In this document: positions 52,403-60,655 of the stretch, in pieces
Layout: each line of letters begins with the position of its first letter
Numbering within the stretch: position 1 is the first letter of the stretch
Assembly (NCBI GenBank): GCA_035293765.1
Contig: DATGMF010000013.1
Span: forward strand, 23,047-87,046
DNA: 64,000 bases
DNA from: DASRHT01 sp035293765
GTDB taxonomy: Bacteria > Chloroflexota > Ktedonobacteria > Ktedonobacterales > Ktedonobacteraceae
Reading direction: 5' to 3'
The notes under the pieces: model-generated
The model's input: only the letters and a program-made list of their open reading frames with translations
The model's database searches: none
Told to the model about the DNA's origin: nothing
Program-made: the position numbers and the translations under genes

Positions 52403-53107
52403 TTAGACAGGAGTGGCCGAATAGGTGGCAAAGATTCCCTGTGGCTCCGTACGCACATCGGTCAGACAATATTTGAAGCCATTGGGAAAGTTCGAAGTGT
52501 CAACATGCAACTGCTTGTTGATCTGACCCTCAAAGGTCGAGACAAAACCAGTCACGGGAATCCCCTCCAGATCCGCATGCACCACATGCACCTCCAACTG
52601 GCACGCGTTGACCACCGGTTGAACCTGTAAAGAAAAATGTCGCGTGAGATTCACCCCTAGAAAGCTCAGTTGATCATCGCCCGTTACGGTCATCGGGCCA
52701 TTATGTACCAGCTTCACCTGGACATTCCTGACGTTGCCGGGCAGACCTGAAGCAGTGATATTTTTGCTTATCAATTGAGTAATATAGGTGCTACTGGCTT
52801 GCACGACAATCGCTCCTCCATTGTTCCCCGGCACCACCACCACGGGGGGAGCCTGCTGCACCTGTCTATCGCCAGAGATAGACAGGAAATAGAGTAAAAC
52901 CCCACCAGCCCCCATCGCTATCCCCACTAATAGCGCCAGGCCCATCAAGAGCATGGCAAAGCCGTTGAGCCGTTTTGGTTGTTTAGGCGGTACAATCAGT
53001 CGCGTTACTTGATCAGCCAGATCAGATTGACCGGCGACCTCTGTTCGATCAGATGGATCAGGCGCGGGTCCCCTTTGTCCAAAGGCAGGTTGACCGGGCG
53101 AATTCAT
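52403..53107 (-). CDS. Membrane-anchored protein of unknown function
   Basis: A 234-residue protein: Pro/Gly-rich cytosolic N-terminus (residues 1-48), one transmembrane helix (~49-76, GFAMLLMGLALLVGIAMGAGGVLLYFL), a Val/Pro-rich linker, then an extracytoplasmic beta-rich domain (ITQLISKNI...VRNVQVKLVHNGPMTVTGD...LEGIPVTGFVSTFEGQINKQL). The outer part faintly resembles lipid-binding YpmS/LmeA-type domains; this is a guess. GGGAGG precedes the ATG. Confidence 0.75.
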   Translation of the reverse strand: MNSPGQPAFGQRGPAPDPSDRTEVAGQSDLADQVTRLIVPPKQPKRLNGFAMLLMGLALLVGIAMGAGGVLLYFLSISGDRQVQQAPPVVVVPGNNGGAIVVQASSTYITQLISKNITASGLPGNVRNVQVKLVHNGPMTVTGDDQLSFLGVNLTRHFSLQVQPVVNACQLEVHVVHADLEGIPVTGFVSTFEGQINKQLHVDTSNFPNGFKYCLTDVRTEPQGIFATYSATPV

Positions 53108-53512
53108 ATATTGCCTCCCTTGCTATCTCAGCTATAAGTAGTGTTCCCATATTACCATGTTTTATGGTAGAATGAGCAGAGCAGAAAATGTAGTACTTTT
53201 GTTCTAATTATTTAGGGAATATATGCTCAAGACGAAAAAACTCTTGATTTTTACCTCTACGTCGTGTAATGTATATAATATACACTGTTTTCAGGAACAG
53301 TACGTGCAAGTTTGTGGGGGAGGGTCTTATCTAGCGGTGCGTAACTCGTTCGACGTCCCGATTTTCACCTGATTGTCTTGTGGCTCCGCCCTTTCATATT
53401 TTTGCTCAGGCGGAGCATCATTGTATATCCAAGTACTTCGACTCCGCGTTCCTGAGCGAAGCTAGCGCGCCAGCAGCGTTGGAACGCGGAACGTTTCAAA
53501 GTAGAGAAAGAC
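53108..53512. other. Intergenic region with a hairpin repeat
   Basis: No gene seen. It contains a GCTCCGCC/GGCGGAGC hairpin (~53382-53418), an AT palindrome around 53270-53282 that may be part of a promoter, and the dispersed hairpin repeat listed at 53434-53505. Confidence 0.5.
53434..53505 (+). repeat. Hairpin repeat with constant loop, copy at 53.4 kb
   Basis: CCGCGTTCC (53444-53452) and GGAACGCGG (53481-53489) enclose a 28-nt loop beginning TGAGCGAAGCTAGC and ending CAGCGTT. About 90% identical to 56146-56217, with a compensating base-pair change in the stem. It ends a few bases before the small ORF at 53513. Confidence 0.85.
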
Positions 53513-53746
53513 ATGAGTAACAAGATACGACGAACAGACATCCAAATTTTGGATGCACGGACGGAAGGAGGGCAGCACGACCACGAACAATGCTCAGGGG
53601 ATGGTCACGAAGGCCATCCCGGACCGAAACATCTCTTAACAGCTCCAGGGCGCGTTGATCCTGGGCCAGGATGTTTCCTTACCACCAACAACACCATCAC
53701 AAGACAAGGAGCACCAGTATGCAAAAAGCCTCCCTGCGTAAAGTGA
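53513..53746 (+). CDS. Possible small His/Gly/Pro-rich protein (77 aa)
   Basis: A 77-residue frame with a purine-rich site (GTAGAGAAAG) before its ATG. It is rich in His, Gly, Pro and Cys (GQHDHEQCSGDGHEGHPGPKH, C-terminal KKPPC). It overlaps the beginning of the better-supported gene at 53719 in another frame. Could be a small metal-binding protein, a leader ORF of the next gene, or chance. Confidence 0.35.
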   Translation: MSNKIRRTDIQILDARTEGGQHDHEQCSGDGHEGHPGPKHLLTAPGRVDPGPGCFLTTNNTITRQGAPVCKKPPCVK

Positions 53747-54204
53747 AACCACCTATCAGCTACATGCAGGAAAATAACGAAGAGGTCTTACACTTTTCTT
53801 TGCAGGGCTTGTTGCCATCAGGGTATACGTTGGCGCTAAATACCACGCTTGGCACGCTCTCTCTCCTCGTCTGTAAGCAGGACAGACCTCATATGCTGAT
53901 GGAGCAGCAATTCACCACCAGCGAAATCTGTGTCCTTATGCCACTCCTGGAATCTTACCCTTACTATTGTCCTTACGAGGTGCTGCTAGCCAGCTTTAAT
54001 AGCGGCAGGGTCACCGAGACAACCATTGCGCGTTGCAGGACACGTTTGCAAGAGGCACAGGAAGCGGGCGTCTGGGATCAAGAGATGAGGCCGGTGCGCA
54101 ATGTGCTGTCGCGCACACGTCTGAAAACACGGGCCTTTGGCATCGAAATCTCGTCCATCCTTGAAACCGGCTATATCCTGATGTACATGCACGAACACAA
54201 ATAA
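53719..54204 (+). CDS. Winged-helix-like protein (OmpR-type effector domain resemblance)
   Basis: A 161-residue protein. The C-terminal two-thirds (FTTSEICVLMPLLESYPYYCPYEVLLASF...TIARCRTRLQEAQEAGVWDQEMRPVRNVLSRTRLKTRAFGIEISSILETGYILM) looks like the winged helix found at the end of OmpR-type response regulators, where a recognition helix precedes a beta hairpin ending GYxL. There is no receiver domain. Likely a DNA-binding or protein-binding regulator; family not certain. The ATG at 53719 follows AAGGAG. Confidence 0.7.
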   Translation: MQKASLRKVKPPISYMQENNEEVLHFSLQGLLPSGYTLALNTTLGTLSLLVCKQDRPHMLMEQQFTTSEICVLMPLLESYPYYCPYEVLLASFNSGRVTETTIARCRTRLQEAQEAGVWDQEMRPVRNVLSRTRLKTRAFGIEISSILETGYILMYMHEHK

Positions 54205-54229
54205 AGAGGAGGATACAGGCAGCGGCCAG

Positions 54230-55723
54230 CTATGTGGAAAGTTGGCGGCAAGTACTACACGCGCGCAAGCGATAGATCTTGATGGCGATCAGCAAGGGAA
54301 GGCGATGGCGCAACTCTTCCAGGTCAATGGTACAGAGTTTTTGCAATCGCTCCAGACGCTGCAATAGCGTGTTGCGATGAATGTCGATATGGCTGGATGC
54401 CTTTGCGATATGACCGCCACACTCAAGGTACATCTCCAGCGTATCAAGCAGGTTGGTTTTTTTGCGTTGATCGTATTCAACAATGGCGCTCACTTGCTCC
54501 TGATATTGATCGCTGAGCATGTCGGCATGGGCGAACCGGTAAATATAGCGGTACGCTCCAAGCGCGTTAAATTGGCTGCACCCGTTTTCTTGCAGCAGCA
54601 GCTTCCCTAGCTCCAGGGCTTCATGCGCTTCGGCATAGCCGCGTTGATAGTCGCTCATGGCACGACAGGGATTGCCAACGCCAGCGTAGAGGTGAAGATG
54701 ACGCTCATGACAGACACGCTGAATAAGCTGATCCATCCAGGAGGTCAGTTGATCGATCTCGCAATCATCGTTCTGACAAAGCAGACAGACAAGCAGGTTA
54801 TCGCGCTCGTCAACCAGCGATCCCGGGTAAGCTTCCTGGATATATTGCTGCAACTGCTGAACGGCGCTCTCATAGAGTAAAAAACGATCTTCCCTGGATG
54901 CGATGCCACTCGGGGAACGAGCTGACAGATGAGATACAGGCAGTTCTTCGCTGTAAGAGAGCTCCACCAGAGTAACGACATGCGGCCTGGCAAGATCAAA
55001 GCCGAGGAAGCAGGCCTGGCGGGACAACGCTTCTTCATTGCCCGACTGGCCCGAAAGCAAATCGGTGACAAAGGTATTGACAAGTGTCTTATGTGCGAGC
55101 ACATCTTCATCAATGTATTGACGATGTTTGATCGCCAGCGCCATCTGATTTGCAATTGTGCATAACAATAGCTGATCTTCGTTGCCATACAGGCGGGTTT
55201 TGCTCGAATAGCAGTTCATCAGACCGATGTACTCTGAACCGGCGATCAGCGGCACGGGGATCAATGTCTTATACTGAACATTTTTCAGCGGGTTGAGCTG
55301 CTCCAGTTCAGCAGGACAGAGCTGCGGCAATTGTGCGTGAATGATGGAGCTATGTAAGCACTCCCAGAGGTCCTGTTCCATGCTGATAGGCCGTATCAGC
55401 ACGCTTTTATCGCGCAAGGTGGGAGAGCTGGTATACAGCCTGAGGTAATCTCTGGCCTGATCTTTCAGCAAGATCACACAGAGATCTACGTCCAGGGCCA
55501 TCGTGGCGAGAATAGCGACGGTGTGCAACATTTCATCAAGGGAGTAGGGGCGAGTCAGGGCGGTAACGAGGTGGCGCAGGACTTCACAAAGCTTGATGGT
55601 GGGAGAATAAGTAACGGCAATAGCGCCAGGAGATGCATCCTGCTGCTCGCTTAATGCAAATGAGGTTTCTGAGCTGCATTGCTCATGACAGATCTGATTG
55701 AGGGTGAAGACTTGAGTACTCAT
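54230..55723 (-). CDS. PucR/CdaR-type transcription regulator with GAF domain
   Basis: A 497-residue protein: an N-terminal GAF-like sensor (residues ~45-190; LCVILLKDQARDYLRLYTSSPTLRDKSVLIRPIS...PVPLIAGSEYIGLMNCYS), a middle GGDEF-like/CdaR domain, and the C-terminal PucR helix-turn-helix (LDTLEMYLECGGHIAKASSHIDIHRNTLLQRLERLQKL). Such regulators control catabolic or purine genes in response to a small molecule. It stands alone, divergent from the DoxX-like gene; target unknown. Confidence 0.88.
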   Translation of the reverse strand: MSTQVFTLNQICHEQCSSETSFALSEQQDASPGAIAVTYSPTIKLCEVLRHLVTALTRPYSLDEMLHTVAILATMALDVDLCVILLKDQARDYLRLYTSSPTLRDKSVLIRPISMEQDLWECLHSSIIHAQLPQLCPAELEQLNPLKNVQYKTLIPVPLIAGSEYIGLMNCYSSKTRLYGNEDQLLLCTIANQMALAIKHRQYIDEDVLAHKTLVNTFVTDLLSGQSGNEEALSRQACFLGFDLARPHVVTLVELSYSEELPVSHLSARSPSGIASREDRFLLYESAVQQLQQYIQEAYPGSLVDERDNLLVCLLCQNDDCEIDQLTSWMDQLIQRVCHERHLHLYAGVGNPCRAMSDYQRGYAEAHEALELGKLLLQENGCSQFNALGAYRYIYRFAHADMLSDQYQEQVSAIVEYDQRKKTNLLDTLEMYLECGGHIAKASSHIDIHRNTLLQRLERLQKLCTIDLEELRHRLPLLIAIKIYRLRACSTCRQLST

Positions 55724-56145
55724 AAGCCAGCCAATTGCTTCCTACCCACTTACTATGTTCTGACAACACAATACAAGTGCATTAACAAATGGAAGCGAAT
55801 CCCTACATCAATATAGCACATTTTATACTCCTTGTCTACCCCAAAGTATATAAACTCTCAATAACATGTCCTGCGTAATCGATACAGAAGACTCAGTATA
55901 AGACGACAAACGTGGTTATACCGAAGTTCTCGCCTCTCAGGTACAAGACTTCCCCCCGCCTCAAGCACCCACCCACGCAGACATGACCGTCAGGGTTGCC
56001 AGAGCCACGCCTTCGGGCCATTCCACCCTCAACAGATCAGACATGAACTCCCTTTGCTCTCCCCGCTTGTGAACGGCCTTAAACGAGACGCAGGAGTCTT
56101 GTAGGAGATAATGAGAAGCGGTTGAGCATATACTCCGAGCAGGTG
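55724..56145. other. Intergenic region between divergent genes
   Basis: About 420 bp before the hairpin repeat. I see no gene; it is probably the promoter region of the PucR-type regulator and of the DoxX-like gene, but no clean boxes were identified. Confidence 0.4.
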
Positions 56146-56217
56146 TACTTCGATTCCGCGCTCCTGAGCGAAGCTAGCGCGTCAGCAGCGTTGGAGCGCG
56201 GAACACTTCAAAGTAGA
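56146..56217 (+). repeat. Hairpin repeat with constant loop, copy at 56.1 kb
   Basis: CCGCGCTCC (56156-56164) and GGAGCGCGG (56193-56201) enclose the same 28-nt loop as at 53453-53480. The T-A pair of the other copy is a C-G pair here, so the stem is conserved by compensation. It lies in the leader of the DoxX-like gene, sense orientation. Confidence 0.85.
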
Positions 56218-56250
56218 AGGGCGCAGGGATCTTGCAGAGGAGTTATTATT

Positions 56251-56853
56251 GTGAGCTACAAATCAGTAACGCGGCCAATGTTAGATAGCAAACAAACAGC
56301 AAAACGCTTATCCCTGACATCGTGGCGTCGTAGAGGTATCGCGCTAGTCCGCGTGCTATTTGGTTGCATCTGGGCCTTCAACGCCTGGTTTGCCTGGCAG
56401 CTCTCGTTCGCCAGCAACGTTACAGGCTACTCCACCCATACTATGAGCAACCAGCCTCCTATGATTGCGGCCTGGATGCGCATAGTTTCGCTTCATCCGC
56501 ATCTCTTTGCCTATTTCGTCGCCCTGGGGGAAACCTTGATTGCCCTTTGCCTGATCTTCGGCCTGTTAAGCAACCTGACCTGCGGCAGCGGTATGGTGCT
56601 CTCGCTGTTGCTCTGGTCCACGGCAGCAGGCCCTGGCGCGCCCTATGGCCTGATTAGCACCGATGTCGGAGTCATGATTACCTCTGTCCTGCTCTTCATG
56701 GGGTTGCTGCTGAGTGGCGCGGGGCAGATTTTCGGAATGGATCGCTACCTGGTCAGGAGATTGGGGCGCTGGAGTTTCCTGGCCTCCGGCGGCGTCAAGC
56801 AGCGATTGCGCACCCGATACGCATTCGAGAGGAGCGTCTATGTCACAAAATGA
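56251..56853 (+). CDS. DoxX-like integral membrane protein
   Basis: About 200 residues with four hydrophobic helices after a basic N-terminus (RRRGIALVRVLFGCIWAFNAWFAWQLSF; LFAYFVALGETLIALCLIFGLL; GSGMVLSLLLWSTAAGPGAPYG; VMITSVLLFMGLLLSGAGQIFGMDRYLVRR). The pattern, including the GQ(I)FGMDRYL end, fits DoxX-like proteins. GTG at 56251 follows GAGGAG; a longer frame would translate through the hairpin repeat. The next gene overlaps its 3' end by 14 nt. Confidence 0.8.
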   Translation: MSYKSVTRPMLDSKQTAKRLSLTSWRRRGIALVRVLFGCIWAFNAWFAWQLSFASNVTGYSTHTMSNQPPMIAAWMRIVSLHPHLFAYFVALGETLIALCLIFGLLSNLTCGSGMVLSLLLWSTAAGPGAPYGLISTDVGVMITSVLLFMGLLLSGAGQIFGMDRYLVRRLGRWSFLASGGVKQRLRTRYAFERSVYVTK

Positions 56854-58957
56854 TGCATTTTATTATCCAGATTCTCAGGGGGTTGCGCAATCCCCCTATG
56901 GAGATGGCAACATGGCGGTAAATCCGGCTGCCAGCAATGGCTACAACAGACGCAGCAGAGGAAATGAACCGGGCTTGCCATCGTTCTTCCACGGCGAGGC
57001 TCTAGCACGCGATCTCTGGTCAGAGCGATACGGCCCCTGGGCCATTCTGGGGTTTACGACTGCCTTCGCTCTCTTCTTAATCGGCATGGCGCTCATCGGG
57101 CAAACTCCTGGCAAAAGTTTTCTGCTCAAGAGCATCTCCGATGTGCTTCAGTTCGTTGGGGAAGGGATCGGTTTCATTCTTTGTATGCGCATCGCCATGC
57201 GGTTGCGTAAGGTCTCTGCGCAACTGCAGCGCCAACTGGTGCAAAAAGAGCTGGAGCAACGCGCACCAAGCGAACTGGCTGCCGCCCGTTCAGAGGCCCA
57301 GGTGGCTCAGCGCGCGTTCCTTGCCTGGTTGTTCCTGGCAATTGCCATCGCGCTCTATGCTGGCGGTCAGGCGGTATGGACCAGCTACGATATCCGTATG
57401 AATTCGGCTGATGTGCCGTTCCCCGGTCTCTACGATATTGGCTTCGTTGGCTCATATCCCTTTTTCCTGATCGGCACATTGCTCTTAACACGCCGCAACA
57501 AGGCTACCGTGGGACGAGCGCGGCTGGTGCTGGACGCGCTGGCGGTCATCGGCGCATCACTGGCGATCTCCTGGTTCTTCCTGCTCAGCCCGTCAATTGC
57601 GGGCCTGGCTCAGGCTCCAGGACCGGGCGCTGCCTTCCTGTCGATCTACTTCCCGACCGGTGACCTGTTCCTGGTGGCGGTTGGCGCGTTCCTGATGTTC
57701 AGCCCTCTTTCTAATCGCGCTCAACAGTCGGTCTTTGTCTATCTCTGTCTTGGCCTCTTCTTCCTGGCAATCACCGACAGCCTGCTTGGGTATTATTCGC
57801 TTTCTATGGCCTTCAACACTGGTACGCTGCAAGACGTGCTCTGGCCGTTGAGTATGATGCTGATTGGGCTGGCGGCAGTCGAATATCCAAGAAGCGTGGC
57901 GAACGAGCAAGAACAGATGGCCCGCATGAATAACGCGGCCTCCGTGGCTCCATTGCTGGCACCGGGACGGCTTTCGCAGCTGACAACGACGGCGCAGACC
58001 ATCTCGCCCTTTATCCTGGTACTGATGACCTGCGCGTTACTGCTGACCGTGGTTGCCCCGCGCGGCGGAGCCGTGCTGTTCCAGGCAGATATCATTGCCC
58101 TGGGCCTGATCCTGATCGTGGTTGCGCGCCAGGCATTGACACTGATCGAAAATAACCGACTGACGATGCAGATGCGTGGCGAGTTGGTGATCTCTCGCCG
58201 CGAATTGCAGGTAACGCGCCGCGAGGCCGACGAGGCCAGCCGCACCGCGCAGGAGAAGCGCGTGCTGGAAGAGGGGGTTGCGGCATTGCGCGCTATCCAT
58301 GCTCGCGTAGCGCGTGGCGATTTTGCTGCCCGCGCGCCAACCATCGCCGGTCCCCTGCTGCCAATTGCTGTGAGCTTGAACCTGATGCTGGACCGCCTGA
58401 GTTCTCTTTCACATCGCGGAGCGCGCTACGATCAAATTTTGCAAGAGTGCAAATTATTGCAGGATGCCGTGGAACGGCTCGGACAGGGCATGCCCGCGCT
58501 GCCGGAAAATCAAACGCTCTCCCAGAGCACGACTGAGTTGCGTACGGTTTTCCTCGGCCTCATCCATCTGCAACGCCTGCAAGAAAATCAGTCGCGTCGC
58601 CTGACCGGAACCTTAGAGTCAATGAACAACCTGACGCGGCGCTTACGCGATGCCTTGATTGAAATCCGGCGCTCAAGCGTCTTCAGCGAACAGGGACAGG
58701 CGAGCTTCGAACGCATGATCCTTGAACGGGTCATCCGCGAAGTCGAGCTGCTGGAGCAGCAGCAACATAATCTGCTGAACCAGACTCCCCACGCTAACGG
58801 ACGCGTCGAAGCGGCAGCAACGCCTGCGCCTCAAACGGACAAAGTGGCTCAACTGGCGCGCCGTAAGCCTGGGGAAGCCGTCGCAGTTCAGCAGGACCAG
58901 GAAGAAAACTATTCATATTATCAGTCTAATGGGGAATACAGATACAGAGCCTGGTAA
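56840..58957 (+). CDS. Large membrane protein with C-terminal coiled coil
   Basis: A 705-residue protein: a ~60-residue polar N-terminus, then two early helices, a cytosolic linker, and a block of about eight hydrophobic helices up to ~residue 440. The remainder is hydrophilic and helical, with HAMP-like sequence (LRAIHARVARGDFAARAPTIAGPLLPIAVSLNLMLDRLSSL) and coiled coils, but no kinase, cyclase or MCP domain. It could be a sensor or scaffold. GAGAGGAG precedes the ATG; it is translationally coupled to the DoxX-like gene. Confidence 0.8.
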   Translation: MSQNDAFYYPDSQGVAQSPYGDGNMAVNPAASNGYNRRSRGNEPGLPSFFHGEALARDLWSERYGPWAILGFTTAFALFLIGMALIGQTPGKSFLLKSISDVLQFVGEGIGFILCMRIAMRLRKVSAQLQRQLVQKELEQRAPSELAAARSEAQVAQRAFLAWLFLAIAIALYAGGQAVWTSYDIRMNSADVPFPGLYDIGFVGSYPFFLIGTLLLTRRNKATVGRARLVLDALAVIGASLAISWFFLLSPSIAGLAQAPGPGAAFLSIYFPTGDLFLVAVGAFLMFSPLSNRAQQSVFVYLCLGLFFLAITDSLLGYYSLSMAFNTGTLQDVLWPLSMMLIGLAAVEYPRSVANEQEQMARMNNAASVAPLLAPGRLSQLTTTAQTISPFILVLMTCALLLTVVAPRGGAVLFQADIIALGLILIVVARQALTLIENNRLTMQMRGELVISRRELQVTRREADEASRTAQEKRVLEEGVAALRAIHARVARGDFAARAPTIAGPLLPIAVSLNLMLDRLSSLSHRGARYDQILQECKLLQDAVERLGQGMPALPENQTLSQSTTELRTVFLGLIHLQRLQENQSRRLTGTLESMNNLTRRLRDALIEIRRSSVFSEQGQASFERMILERVIREVELLEQQQHNLLNQTPHANGRVEAAATPAPQTDKVAQLARRKPGEAVAVQQDQEENYSYYQSNGEYRYRAW

Positions 58958-58989
58958 TGTCTGTGCAATGGGTGAACGCCGTAGGGGCC

Positions 58990-59115
58990 TTCCTTGCAGC
59001 CAACCTGAGCGAAGCTAGCTGTTAGGAGGACAGGGGCTCGCCCCCGCCCTGCTAGCCGGACCGCCAACCAGATCAACGCCGCAGGGACGGGCTCGCCCCG
59101 CCCTGCCTGGCCCGG
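58990..59115. repeat. Repeat cluster upstream of the pseudokinase
   Basis: CCTGAGCGAAGCTAGCTGT near 59004-59022 is the loop of the hairpin repeat family (partial copy). It is followed by two GGGGCTCGCCCC-type repeats (59030-59050 and 59090-59105). Confidence 0.6.
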
Positions 59116-59135
59116 CTAGAGAAAGGTCTGAAGAG

Positions 59136-60551
59136 ATGGGCAGCAACATCTATGAGACAAGAGAAGGGACGACATCATTCTGTCTTGGACAGCCTCCACA
59201 CGCCGTCCAGGAGCAAGAAGTGATCTGTCGCATCTGCGGAGCGCTGGTCGCCGGAGCCCATCTTGGTATTTACCAGGTGCAGCAATTGCTGGGCAAAGGC
59301 AGAAGCGGGGACGCTTACCTTGCATCTCATTTGAGATCAAAGCAGCTCGCGGTGCTCAAGCTCTTCCCTCCAGACCCGGCCTGCAAAAATCTCTGGGAAG
59401 CGGTTCGTCACGAAGTACGTATTATCACCACATTGCGCCATAGCTCGATCTTGCCCGTATTTAGCAGCTCGATCTGGTATCCTGACTCTCGTTCCAGCAG
59501 TTCTCAACCGTTGCCGGACCTGCTGGCAGTTCCCGGACGCGCAGAGTACTTACTTACACTCTCGCAGTATGCTCCGGCGACCCTGACCGGCTTCGTCGCC
59601 CATTATGGGAGAAGCGATGGCTCCCGCACACCTTATGAGCAAAGGGGAGAGATTTTCTCTCGCGTGTTGCGCCTGATCCAGCAGGCAGGCTCGGCATTAA
59701 ACGCGGCTCATGAGCGCGGCATCGCTCACGGCTCAATAGTGCCGGGCAATATTTTGCTGGATCACCAGGGGCACACCTGGATCGCCGATTTTGGCTTAGC
59801 GCGTCTGCACCCACCGCCACAGCCTTACCTAGCTCCCGAACACTATAGCGTCGCCCAGCATAGCCTGCGGACCGCGAATATGGCTGCATACTGGGAGGCG
59901 GTAAATCCGGCGAGCGATCAGTTCATGCTCGCAATCCTGTGCCAGCAGGTGATGACGCGGATGCTGCATCCATCCGAGTACGAACCCTTGCTGCCGGTGC
60001 TACAACGCGCAACAAACCAGCACCCGACGCATCGTTTCGCCAGCATTGATACGTTCGTTCATGAACTGATAGGCCAGGCAACGCGTGGACGAGGACTGGT
60101 CACCACCGGACCACTGCGAAACAGTGTACAGCAAACGCCTACGCCGCATCTATGGCAGCAATCCGGCAGTTCACGCTCCACATCTGCGGCCTATCCACAG
60201 TATGGGCAAGCAGCGGCATATCAGCTCGCCACACCAGCTATTGCCGCACCTATCGACGACTGGGAGAAACGCGGCGATAAGCTTTTTACCATGCGTGACT
60301 ATAACGGTGCGGTTCAGGCATATCGCCAGGCGCTAGAAGCGAACACAGGCAAGGCCACGCTCTGGCTTGCTCTCGGCGACGCCTATTTCGCGCTGGAAAA
60401 TCATATAGAAGCTCTCAATGCATATGAACAGGCAGTTCGCCTCAATCCTAACGACCCCCTGACCTGGTCTAATCGCGGCACAGTGCTTGACGCGCTTGGA
60501 CGTCATAAAGAGGCGGTGGAATGTTATGATCGCGCGGACCAATTACGCTAA
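59136..60551 (+). CDS. Predicted pseudokinase with C-terminal TPRs
   Basis: A 471-residue protein. An N-terminal CxxC (CRIC, 31-34) precedes a Ser/Thr-kinase-like domain with glycine loop LLGKGRSGDAYLA, Lys75 in AVLKLF and DFG at 218-220. The catalytic loop, however, reads HGSIVPGNILLD (198-209) where active kinases have HRDLKPxN, so both catalytic Asp and Lys are missing. Phosphotransfer is unlikely; it may be an ATP-binding scaffold. The C-terminus (~365-471) holds three TPRs (YNGAVQAYRQALEANTGKATLWLALGDAYFALENHIEALNAYEQAVRLNP). Possibly partners the membrane proteins upstream. Confidence 0.85.
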   Translation: MGSNIYETREGTTSFCLGQPPHAVQEQEVICRICGALVAGAHLGIYQVQQLLGKGRSGDAYLASHLRSKQLAVLKLFPPDPACKNLWEAVRHEVRIITTLRHSSILPVFSSSIWYPDSRSSSSQPLPDLLAVPGRAEYLLTLSQYAPATLTGFVAHYGRSDGSRTPYEQRGEIFSRVLRLIQQAGSALNAAHERGIAHGSIVPGNILLDHQGHTWIADFGLARLHPPPQPYLAPEHYSVAQHSLRTANMAAYWEAVNPASDQFMLAILCQQVMTRMLHPSEYEPLLPVLQRATNQHPTHRFASIDTFVHELIGQATRGRGLVTTGPLRNSVQQTPTPHLWQQSGSSRSTSAAYPQYGQAAAYQLATPAIAAPIDDWEKRGDKLFTMRDYNGAVQAYRQALEANTGKATLWLALGDAYFALENHIEALNAYEQAVRLNPNDPLTWSNRGTVLDALGRHKEAVECYDRADQLR

Positions 60552-60571
60552 TAAACCGGTATGTTTTCTGC

Positions 60572-60642
60572 TGTAGGGGCGAGGCTGGCCCCCGCTAGCA
60601 ACGGGTACAGGCAAGCTGGGCGGGGGCCAGCCCCGCCCCTAC
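60572..60642. repeat. GTAGGGGC inverted-repeat element
   Basis: GTAGGGGCGAGGCTGGCCCC at the left is the near-complement of the right end (GGGGCCAGCCCCGCCCCTAC). It occupies almost the whole gap between the pseudokinase and the amidohydrolase. Same family as the element inside pyrC. Confidence 0.8.
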
Positions 60643-60655
60643 CAAAGAGGTTGCA

